DNA from: JANXQG01 sp037147235
Lineage (GTDB): Bacteria; Planctomycetota; Planctomycetia; Pirellulales; Thermoguttaceae
Assembly: GCA_037147235.1 (NCBI GenBank)
Contig: JBAWVO010000247.1
Location: 1-9,564 of the forward strand
Length of the DNA stretch: 9,564 nt
Direction: 5' to 3'
The translations under genes were made by a program, and so were the position numbers. Under the pieces are notes generated by a model that had not been told where the DNA came from, ran no database searches, and was given only the letters and a program-made list of their open reading frames with translations. Below, piece by piece: positions 1-5,345 of this stretch (the first letter of the stretch is position 1; each line of letters begins with the position of its first letter).

Positions 1-56
1 GGTGGCGGCGGTGGAGGAGGTAGCGGCAGTCGCGGTGGCGGCGGTGGAGGTAGCGG
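1..56 (+). repeat. Imperfect tandem repeat encoding poly-Gly/Ser
   Basis: Two near copies of a unit starting GGTGGCGGCGGTGGAGG and ending TAGCGG lie side by side and encode Gly-rich residues with Ser and one Arg. Such repeats change length easily by slippage. The array may extend upstream of the window. Confidence 0.6.
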
Positions 57-1107
57 GGCGATGCACTTCAGTCCCGGCGGTAGTGGTTCCGCGCACTTTA
101 GCCAAGGTTCCAACCCCGCGCATTCCAGAACCTTTACCGGTAACAATTTCTCTCAACATTCCAGAAGTGGGCCGCAAGGCAATTCCAACCACTCGGGCAA
201 TCCAAACTGGGGCCACGGTTCAAATCTCAATAAGTTCAATAGCCAACATTCGCAGAACTTCCAATCGTGGCATCATCCCGGGGGCTACGCAAGCTGGGGT
301 CATCACGGCTGGGATCACTCCTTCCATAACTATTATTGGGGGCCGGGATGGAATGCGTCGTGGTACTGGGGATTTCCGTTCGGGTTTGCGTATTGGGGTG
401 GGTATCCATTTGGCTGGGGAGGATACTGGGCGGATTACTACTGTCCGTACGGCACGGTCTATGCGAATTCGTGTCCGACGGCGGCTTACAGTTACTCCTA
501 CGCCGACGACGGCCAATATGCCGTGAACCATGCACCGAACCAACCGGTCGCAACCGACGATTCCCAATCGGCAGGCAATGACGGTGAGGCAACGGCAAAC
601 GAGGGGCTTCAGTATTACAACGAAGCCAGGGCTGTATTCACTCGCGGCGATTATCGCAATGCATTGCGGTTGGCCGGCCATTCGGGAGTGGAATCGCCAC
701 AAAATGCGAAGGTTCATGAGTTGACGTCGCTGGCGTTGTTTGCATCCGGCGAGTATCGCGCTGCGGCGACCGAGGCCCATGTAGCCTTGGCCTTGAGTCC
801 GCCCAGCGACTGGAACAATCTGTACGCCTATTACAATGACGCCGACAAGTATACCGAACACCTTCGTACGCTGGAGAAGAACGTGGCCGATGTGCCCAAA
901 TCGGCACCCGGACATTTCCTGCTGGGGTATCACTATCTGATGACCGGTGCCACGGAGGAAGCCAAGGACCATTTCGCCCAGGCTGCCAAGTTGACTCCCA
1001 ACGACAAATTGGCTCAGCACATTCTCAAACAACTTGAGGCAGGTAGCGCGGTCACGGCACCGGACTTGCCCAAACAGCCTAGCGAACCCAAGGGGAAGCA
1101 ACTGTAG
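1..1107 (+). CDS. Secreted-type Gly/His/Tyr/Trp-rich protein with C-terminal TPR region (5' end outside window)
   Basis: The frame is open from base 1 and ends at TAG 1105-1107, giving 368 residues. An ATG at 61 exists, but the Gly/Ser-rich codons before it continue in frame, so the true start probably lies upstream. The visible protein begins with a poly-Gly/Ser stretch (about 1-20). Next comes a His/Ser/Asn/Gly-rich low-complexity part (21-105), then an aromatic Tyr/Trp/Gly/Pro-rich block (about 108-150) with two cysteines. A short acidic linker leads to a helical region (about 201-346) with TPR-like spacing, for example YYNEARAVFTRGDYRNAL and GHFLLGYHYLMTGATEEA. The tail is Lys/Pro-rich. 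Proteins pairing such a low-complexity head with TPRs are common in planctomycetes and usually have no assigned function. Export to the envelope is inferred only; no signal peptide is visible because the 5' end is missing. It converges on the HtrA gene 80 bp away. Confidence 0.8.
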   Translation, partial: GGGGGGGSGSRGGGGGGSGAMHFSPGGSGSAHFSQGSNPAHSRTFTGNNFSQHSRSGPQGNSNHSGNPNWGHGSNLNKFNSQHSQNFQSWHHPGGYASWGHHGWDHSFHNYYWGPGWNASWYWGFPFGFAYWGGYPFGWGGYWADYYCPYGTVYANSCPTAAYSYSYADDGQYAVNHAPNQPVATDDSQSAGNDGEATANEGLQYYNEARAVFTRGDYRNALRLAGHSGVESPQNAKVHELTSLALFASGEYRAAATEAHVALALSPPSDWNNLYAYYNDADKYTEHLRTLEKNVADVPKSAPGHFLLGYHYLMTGATEEAKDHFAQAAKLTPNDKLAQHILKQLEAGSAVTAPDLPKQPSEPKGKQL

Positions 1108-1187
1108 GGCTTCTTCCGTGGCAGTTGTACTATTTTATTTCGCAGTTCGCAATCGAGCATGGAACAACCACAATAAAGCTGTGATCC

Positions 1188-2687
1188 TTACGGTTTTCTC
1201 AGTTGCACCAGCCGGTTGCCTCCATCCGGCGTGCGAACCAGCAGCATGATCCCCTTGGAGAGCGACTCGTTCTTCATCGCCCCATGGAATTCGGCGGCGG
1301 AGCGAATCGCTTTCTTTTCAACTTGCATGACCAGCATGCCGCCACGAATGCCGGCCTGGGCGGCCAGTCCATCTGGCTCGACTTCCTTAATAAGTGCTCC
1401 CTTAAAGCCCGCGTAGCCGAATCGCTCGGTATCGGCCTTGCTCAGGTCCGCGATCTTGATCCCCAACTCGTTGACCGTTGAGCTTACGATGAGTTTTGGA
1501 TCCTGCAAGATTGTGCTGGCTAGGCCGAAGCTCCTGGGCAGTGGGCTAGCGACAATCCGGATGGTTTGCGGCGCGCCATCGCGAAGGATCAGGGCGGTCT
1601 GCGGCGTGCCCAATTCCGTCTGCTCGACGAACTCTTGTAACTGCCGCGGATGGTGGACCTCGTGATCGGCAAACTTGAGAATCCGGTCATTTTTACGTAG
1701 TCCGGCCCTGGCCGCGGGAGTGTCCGGAAAGACTTCGGCAATCAGCACGCCCTTGCCTGGGGTGATCCCCGGTTCCTTGGCCTGTTGGGCACGGATCTCT
1801 TCAATCCGTACTCCGAGGTACGCTCGCTCGACCGATCCCTTTTCAATAAGCTGCTTGGTGACCCACTTGGCCAGATTGGCCGGAATGGCAAAGCCGACGC
1901 CTTGGTATCCGCCGCTATTGGAAGCGATCGCCGTGTTGATGCCGACGACTTCGCCGTCGAGGTTCACCAAGGGACCACCTGAGTTGCCTGGGTTGATCGC
2001 TGCATCGGTTTGCAAAAAATCGGCCCGACGGCCGGTGGGCAAGACGCGGGCTTTGCCGCTGATAATGCCCGAACTGACGGTCAAATCGAGGTCAAAGGGA
2101 TGTCCGATGGCGAGAACCCAATCGCCGATCTCCAACTTGTCGCTGTCGCCCAAGGTAGCGGCGGGTAGGCTGGAGTCGGACTTAATCCGCAACACGGCAA
2201 GATCGGATTGCTCATCCGTCTTGATGTCCGTGGCCAGGAATTGCTTGCCATCGGAGAGTTCCACGAGTACTTCATCAGCCCCTTCGACGACGTGATAGTT
2301 CGTGAGGATGATGCCCTTCGCGTCGATGATGACCCCGGAACCGAGTCCCGATCGTGCGGGCGCGTCGGACGGCGTCAAGCCTGGTGCCTTATCACCGAAA
2401 TTCTCAAAGGGTGAGTGTGGCAGTCGATTGTTGCCGGGCAATGCCGAGTCGGAGCGAAAGGTCCGCGGTCGGATTGTGATCTTGATCTTGACCACGGTGG
2501 GAATGATCCGCTGGGAAACGGCCCGGAACGCCCTGGAGAGTGACTTTGCCGAGGCGATGTCGCTTGCTTCGTCGGCCCAGTTGGCAGAGACTCCCGAAAA
2601 CGCAAGGATAAGCATCAGGACGATCCGAAACACGCCAGATCGGCCTCGAGTCGGTAGAAAATTGGAATTCAACATAGCACTTTCCAT
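1188..2687 (-). CDS. htrA: HtrA/Deg-family periplasmic serine endoprotease with two PDZ domains
   Basis: The 499-residue product matches the usual length of Do/HtrA proteases, which degrade or refold misfolded envelope proteins. An N-terminal basic segment plus hydrophobic core (about 16-35, ending SGVSA) looks like a signal peptide. The trypsin-like domain (about 50-285) carries the complete catalytic triad: His132 in TNYHVVEG, Asp162 in SDLAVLRI and Ser236 in NPGNSGGPL. PDZ1 spans about 289-380 (AYLGVRIEE onward) and PDZ2 about 400-499 (GALIKEVEPDGLAAQAGI). Residues 75-115 form a Pro/Ser-rich loop like the regulatory LA loop of the family. The listed start is ATG 2687. An in-frame ATG at 2675, preceded by GGAAAG, is also possible and keeps the signal peptide. 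The gene is divergent from rnc and convergent with the TPR-protein gene. Family assignment is certain; the exact paralogue (DegP, DegQ or DegS type) cannot be told. Confidence 0.95.
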   Translation of the reverse strand: MESAMLNSNFLPTRGRSGVFRIVLMLILAFSGVSANWADEASDIASAKSLSRAFRAVSQRIIPTVVKIKITIRPRTFRSDSALPGNNRLPHSPFENFGDKAPGLTPSDAPARSGLGSGVIIDAKGIILTNYHVVEGADEVLVELSDGKQFLATDIKTDEQSDLAVLRIKSDSSLPAATLGDSDKLEIGDWVLAIGHPFDLDLTVSSGIISGKARVLPTGRRADFLQTDAAINPGNSGGPLVNLDGEVVGINTAIASNSGGYQGVGFAIPANLAKWVTKQLIEKGSVERAYLGVRIEEIRAQQAKEPGITPGKGVLIAEVFPDTPAARAGLRKNDRILKFADHEVHHPRQLQEFVEQTELGTPQTALILRDGAPQTIRIVASPLPRSFGLASTILQDPKLIVSSTVNELGIKIADLSKADTERFGYAGFKGALIKEVEPDGLAAQAGIRGGMLVMQVEKKAIRSAAEFHGAMKNESLSKGIMLLVRTPDGGNRLVQLRKP

Positions 2688-2724
2688 CCGTGTAAGTATC
2701 GCGATTATTCATTCGCCAAGGACT

Positions 2725-2831
2725 GGCGCAGAAATAACTGATAACTGTCGTGTTTTGCCCACTCGCCGAGCGAGGACAGACGGCACACGGAGTGTGCCTG
2801 CTACTTTTCTTGCGACGGTTATTTCTGCGCC
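2725..2831. repeat. MITE/REP-like element with 14-bp terminal inverted repeats and inner hairpin
   Basis: GGCGCAGAAATAAC (2725-2738) and GTTATTTCTGCGCC (2818-2831) are perfect 14-bp inverted repeats bounding 107 bp. Inside lies a perfect 7-bp hairpin GGCACAC-GGA-GTGTGCC (2782-2798), and the left arm is followed by a doubled ATAACTG. From memory, hairpins with this GGCACACGGAGTGTGCC core are dispersed in planctomycete genomes; a genome search was not possible here. No transposase is encoded, so if mobile it would be non-autonomous. Confidence 0.6.
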
Positions 2832-2855
2832 GATCCCAAGCCTATTCTAAGCATT

Positions 2856-2889
2856 TTTTCAGGCAAACGGAATGGAATTTCGTTCTACA
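2856..2889 (+). repeat. Dispersed intergenic motif, copy 1
   Basis: TTTTCAGGCAAACGGAATG (2856-2874) matches 18 of 19 bases of the reverse complement of 5258-5276, upstream of cmk. The following bases (2871-2889) also resemble the right arm at 5289-5306 with one gap. In both places the motif lies 40 to 100 bp upstream of the predicted promoter of a plus-strand gene (rnc, cmk). It may be a regulatory site or a small repeat. Confidence 0.5.
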
Positions 2890-2957
2890 CAGGAAAAATG
2901 GGGGGATCGCTCGTCCCACCCTATGATAATCGCCCCGAGTTTCCCGTTCTGGGGATG

Positions 2958-2987
2958 TTGACAAGCGGGGGGCTTGAAGTCAATAAT
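2958..2987 (+). promoter_or_regulatory. Predicted sigma-70-type promoter of rnc
   Basis: A consensus -35 box TTGACA (2958-2963) is followed after 18 bp by AATAAT (2982-2987), five of six bases of the -10 consensus. The predicted transcript starts near 2994, giving a leader of about 150 nt that contains the long stem-loop described separately. Confidence 0.6.
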
Positions 2988-3004
2988 ATAGGCTGTTGAG
3001 TTGT

Positions 3005-3111
3005 GAGAACCCTCAACACAACCGGGCTCGCGGGAGCGTGTACTGGAACGGCGTTGTCGTCGGCGCCGGTGTCTTGGCCCTCGAGTGAGCCGGGTTGTGT
3101 TGGCGGTTCTG
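3005..3111 (+). promoter_or_regulatory. Long stem-loop in the rnc leader (candidate RNase III autoregulation site)
   Basis: Positions 3005-3031 pair with 3085-3111. Of 27 positions, 22 are Watson-Crick, two are G-U (3013/3103, 3030/3086) and three are mismatches (3005, 3012, 3024). The core is CAACACAACC (3014-3023) against GGTTGTGTTG (3093-3102). The 53-nt apical part can form a smaller GGCG/CGCC hairpin. The stem ends 34 nt before the rnc start. In Escherichia coli, RNase III cuts a stem-loop in its own 5' leader and so limits its synthesis. The same logic is inferred here from position and length of the duplex, not from sequence similarity. Confidence 0.6.
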
Positions 3112-3145
3112 AGAGGAACTGTCTATCTGAAAGACTGGTCGCCGC

Positions 3146-3889
3146 ATGCATACGGATGAGCTACCCGAGTCGGTGCCGCCTTTACCGTCGCTATTGCAGG
3201 GTTGTGAAGAGCGGATCGGCTATACGTTTACCGACAAACGAATGCTCCAGTCTGCGTTGACGCATGCCTCGGGAGCAGAACACCGCCTGGCTTCCAACGA
3301 ACGGTTGGAATTCCTTGGCGATGCGATTTTAGGAGCCGTCGTATGCGAACTGCTCTTTCGGCAATATCCGCAGTATTCGGAGGGTGATCTGACGCGGATC
3401 AAATCGATTGTCGTCAGCCGCCAGATCTGTGCCAAGATCAGCGAGAGCCTTGGAATGCAGGAATTCCTGATCCTGGGCAAAGGAATGACGACGCATCCGT
3501 CGGTTCCGCCTTCGCTATTGGCCGACGTCTTTGAATCCCTCGTGGCCGCCATGTATCTTGATGGCGGCACGGAACCTGCCCGCCTATTCCTGGAACGCCA
3601 TCTGGGGCCGGAGATCGAATTGGCGGTCTCGGGCGAGATGGGCAATAACTACAAGTCGACGCTCCAGCAGTTTGCGCAACGGGAGCATGGCACCACACCG
3701 ATCTACCAGTTGCTGGACGAGAAGGGGCCGGATCACAGCAAGTGCTTCAAAATCGCCGCCCAAGTGGGCAGCAATCGCTTTGAGCCAGCCTGGGGCCGCA
3801 ATAAGAAAGAAGCCGAGCAACGGGCAGCGCGGAACGCCCTGTGCGAGCTTCATGGCAAGGCGGCACCCTGTCCCGCGGACGGGAACTAG
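3146..3889 (+). CDS. rnc: Ribonuclease III
   Basis: The 247-residue product is a standard-length bacterial RNase III, an Mg2+-dependent endonuclease that cuts double-stranded RNA, matures rRNA and controls some mRNAs. The signature NERLEFLGDAIL spans 51-62. Metal-binding and catalytic acids line up as Glu52, Glu55, Asp59, Asp127 and Glu130 (ADVFE). A double-stranded-RNA-binding domain covers about 168-237, opening NYKSTLQQFAQ and ending in the KKEAEQRAARNAL helix. ATG 3146 is the only reasonable start, because an in-frame TGA lies at 3128. No Shine-Dalgarno sequence sits at the normal distance. A promoter at 2958-2987 and a self-complementary leader precede it. Unlike in many bacteria it is not next to era or lepB; it stands alone, facing the histone-like gene. 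Confidence 0.97.
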   Translation: MHTDELPESVPPLPSLLQGCEERIGYTFTDKRMLQSALTHASGAEHRLASNERLEFLGDAILGAVVCELLFRQYPQYSEGDLTRIKSIVVSRQICAKISESLGMQEFLILGKGMTTHPSVPPSLLADVFESLVAAMYLDGGTEPARLFLERHLGPEIELAVSGEMGNNYKSTLQQFAQREHGTTPIYQLLDEKGPDHSKCFKIAAQVGSNRFEPAWGRNKKEAEQRAARNALCELHGKAAPCPADGN

Positions 3890-3911
3890 ATCGCGGAAGC
3901 ATCGTTCCCCA

Positions 3912-3955
3912 AGAAAGTAGAAACGCCCGGTCAGCCGTGCCGGGCGCTCCTTTCT
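3912..3955 (+). terminator. Probable intrinsic terminator of rnc
   Basis: CGCCCGG (3924-3930) and CCGGGCG (3940-3946) form a 7-bp GC stem with a 9-nt loop, 34 nt after the rnc stop. The flanks AGAAAG and CTTTCT can extend the stem, and the downstream side is T-rich (CTCCTTTCT). There is no long T tract, so efficiency is uncertain. Confidence 0.5.
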
Positions 3956-4025
3956 CGTCGTAACAAGGCAAAATTTGCCGAAGAAGAGGTCTGCGAGTCG
4001 CGAATCAAAACCAGCCGTTATCCCA

Positions 4026-4099
4026 GGCCCAAGGGCCTAGGCGACACGCGCTTTGAAGGCGGCTCCACGGCCTAGACCGGGCAAAAAGCCCGATGGCCG
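4026..4099 (-). terminator. Hairpins downstream of the histone-like gene, possible terminator
   Basis: Read on the minus strand after the stop at 4121, an outer pair CGGCC/GGCCG (4095-4099 with 4068-4072) encloses CGGGC-TTTTT-GCCCG (4078-4092). A second palindrome AGGCCC-AA-GGGCCT lies at about 4025-4038. No T tract follows, so this is only a candidate end for the minus transcript. Confidence 0.3.
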
Positions 4100-4120
4100 C
4101 GAACCTCCAGCCGCACCAGC

Positions 4121-4210
4121 CTACTTCTTGGCTGCTTTCTTAGCGACTTTCTTGACGGCTTTCTTGGCGACTTTCTTCGCGACCTTCTTAGCTGCCTTTT
4201 TCTTGGCCAC
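4121..4210 (-). CDS. Histone H1-like Lys/Ala/Val micro-protein (29 aa)
   Basis: A GTG start at 4210 is preceded, at 7 nt, by a perfect AGGAGG (4218-4223), the strongest ribosome site in the window. The frame runs 29 codons to TAG 4121-4123. After Met it contains only Ala, Val and Lys: a short AKKK head, then six four-residue units of the type [AV][AV]KK, ending AAKK. About half of the residues are lysine. Codons vary between units (GTC GCG, GTC GCC, GCC GTC, GTC GCT), which suggests selection on protein rather than a fresh DNA repeat. The repeats resemble the C-terminal tails of histone H1 and of bacterial Hc1/Hc2/BpH1-type nucleoid proteins, so non-specific DNA or RNA binding is the likely role. 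It is very short even for this group. It converges with rnc and has a long structured leader. Confidence 0.75.
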   Translation of the reverse strand: MAKKKAAKKVAKKVAKKAVKKVAKKAAKK

Positions 4211-4444
4211 AGTATATCCTCCTAACAAACACGACTTGGAATGACCGCCACAAGTTCTGCCCCGGCACAAAGCCGGCGACTTCCGTCGATCATTCCGAAA
4301 AGCGGGAACTCAATCTCGTCATACGAACCCGTCGGCACGAAGCCGGCTTGAGGTATGTCTGGATTCGCTCCCATCCACACTCTCTTCGAGCATCTCTTCC
4401 TTCACAAGAGTACTCGAAGCGATAGGGCCTCCAAGGCCCCAACT
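4211..4444 (-). promoter_or_regulatory. Structured 5' leader of the histone-like gene
   Basis: Reading down the minus strand, four hairpins lie between the predicted promoter and the AGGAGG site. They are GGGCCT-TGG-AGGCCC (4439-4425); CTTCGAG...CTCGAAG (4419-4384, with inner CTCTT/AAGAG); CGGC-TTCGT-GCCG (4345-4333); and CCGGC-TTTGT-GCCGG (4276-4262). The last two belong to a 15-bp direct repeat, GCCGGCTTYGTGCCG, 70 bp apart with one difference. The repetition suggests a protein- or RNA-binding site, but no known riboswitch family was recognised. Confidence 0.4.
4218..4223 (-). promoter_or_regulatory. Perfect Shine-Dalgarno site deciding the GTG start
   Basis: AGGAGG on the minus strand lies 7 nt upstream of GTG 4210. 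It fixes the start of the 29-codon gene and is notable because the other genes here have weak or no such sites. Confidence 0.8.
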
Positions 4445-5171
4445 CTCTCAATGGTATCGGTTCTCAGAATTTTTTCAAGCTCAATTCTTGATCATTCGCG
4501 ATATTTTGTTCGATCTCGACCTTATCAACAGCTAGTTTGCAGCTTGTTGGGATGTGTCGAGAAGCAAGTCCATCGCGCATTGAAGAGCGATGGAAAAGTT
4601 GGCCTTCGTGCCGCGCGCAACAACTCAATCGCACGTTCATCGCGCGACCCTCTCATGATCCTAAGAAGACCGATTGAAGCATCGAATTCGTCTTGTTGTG
4701 ATCATCGTTCATGGCACTTCGGAGGCTCATGAACGAGCGCGCGAGCGTCTGCTCCTCTTATCGGTTGCAAGACTCGCGGCTTACCTTTCGCTTAAACCTG
4801 TTTCGGATAACAGCGTGTCATGCTGCATTGTCATAAACTCTTTTTGTTCAATCATTTACGCAGTGAAGGCAACTCCGCAATCCAATCGCAATGTGGCTCG
4901 ATATTTAACGCGCGATCACGCATCGATGAAGCTTCCCGTGGCTGTTGGCAAGGATCGGAATCATCGCGTTGCACTCTTCGCGCAGTGTCTCGTCGATCGC
5001 TTGTCTTCAACCTACATGCCATGCCTTCTCGTCGCGCGAAGGGAAGCTTCAAGACAGAACTCATGACATGGATTGGCATCACGGCAAAGTGTCCAAGGAT
5101 GGTCTGAAAATGATCCTTGCATGACCGCTGGAATCGATGAATTGATCTATCGGAAGACGGTTTGTTTGCCA
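4445..5171. other. Long intergenic stretch without a convincing gene
   Basis: About 730 bp that are visibly less GC-rich than the flanking genes (22 of 60 bases G or C in 4801-4860). Open frames of 95-130 codons occur on both strands but show no family, no good ribosome site and poor codon usage. There are perfect inverted repeats: TCGTTCATG/CATGAACGA (4705-4713 with 4728-4736), CAAGGAT/ATCCTTG (5094-5100 with 5113-5119) and TGAAGCTTCCC/GGGAAGCTTCA (about 4926-4936 with 5042-5052). CGCG-containing words such as CATCGCGC recur. Possible identities are an unrecognised non-coding RNA, decayed coding DNA or foreign DNA. No tRNA, RNase P, SRP or tmRNA signature was seen. Confidence 0.5.
4451..4478 (-). 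promoter_or_regulatory. Possible promoter of the histone-like gene
   Basis: On the minus strand TTGAAA (4478-4473) is followed after 16 bp by TACCAT (4456-4451). These match five and four of six consensus bases. Transcription would begin near 4444 and give a leader of roughly 230 nt. Confidence 0.35.
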
Positions 5172-5200
5172 CCGAAAATATTTTTCAAAAATCTTTTCGG
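5172..5200. repeat. 29-bp AT-rich palindrome
   Basis: CCGAAAATATTTTT (5172-5185) and AAAAATCTTTTCGG (5187-5200) are reverse complements except for one base pair (5179/5193), around a single central C. It could be an operator for a dimeric regulator or the hairpin of a bidirectional terminator. It lies between the gene-less stretch and the cmk control region. Confidence 0.55.
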
Positions 5201-5243
5201 CTTGCCAAAAAACCGCATGGGACATTATGGAAATCGAGACTTA

Positions 5244-5307
5244 CGTGGAATGGAACTCATTCCGTTCGCCTGAAAAGACAAAAAAACAGAATGAATTCCG
5301 TTCCACG
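5244..5307. repeat. 19-bp inverted repeat upstream of cmk (dispersed motif, copies 2 and 3)
   Basis: CGTGGAATGGAACTCATTC (5244-5262) and GAATGAATTCCGTTCCACG (5289-5307) are inverted repeats matching at 17 of 19 positions, with 26 bp between them. The segment 5258-5276 on the minus strand matches 2856-2874 upstream of rnc at 18 of 19 bases. The right arm ends 3 bp before the cmk -35 box, so binding here could affect cmk transcription. Confidence 0.55.
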
Positions 5308-5310
5308 AAG

Positions 5311-5339
5311 TTGTCGAAAACGATTCTTCCTGGCATAAT
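5311..5339 (+). promoter_or_regulatory. Predicted cmk promoter, placing the transcript start on the ATG
   Basis: TTGTCG (5311-5316) and CATAAT (5334-5339) are separated by an ideal 17 bp and match four and five of six consensus bases. With the last -10 base at -7, +1 falls at 5346, the A of the cmk start codon. This agrees with the lack of any Shine-Dalgarno sequence and predicts a leaderless mRNA. Confidence 0.6.
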
Positions 5340-5345
5340 GAATTC

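Larger units (their letters stand above)
2688..3145. other. Divergent htrA-rnc intergenic region
   Basis: This 458-bp stretch holds no convincing gene. It contains a 107-bp palindromic repeat (2725-2831) and one copy of a motif shared with the cmk upstream region (2856-2889). A half copy of the CCCACCCTA hairpin repeat sits around 2908-2922. The rnc promoter (2958-2987) and a long stem-loop in the rnc leader (3005-3111) follow. No clear promoter for htrA was recognised. Confidence 0.7.

Noticed and set aside
220..1101. 293-codon open frame on the minus strand
   Set aside because: It is a shadow of the TPR-protein gene, with improbable composition and no recognisable motif.
1675..2295. 206-codon open frame on the plus strand
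   Set aside because: It is antisense to the protease domain of htrA, where the catalytic triad is intact on the minus strand.
4521..4531. TTATCAACA as a DnaA box, suggesting a replication origin
   Set aside because: It is a single imperfect box without a cluster, and no dnaA, dnaN or gidA gene lies nearby.
4355..5066. Two plus-strand open frames of 125 and 130 codons in the gene-less stretch
   Set aside because: They have no ribosome site, many rare-looking codons, high Ser/Arg/Cys content and no family resemblance. They are likely chance frames.
4852..5172. 106-codon minus-strand open frame starting next to the AT-rich palindrome
   Set aside because: Its start lies beside an interesting palindrome, but the protein has no motif and no Shine-Dalgarno site, and its end runs into low-complexity AT DNA.
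4250..5345. tRNA, RNase P, SRP or tmRNA gene
   Set aside because: Typical T-loop, P4 or other conserved core sequences and matching acceptor stems were looked for and not found.
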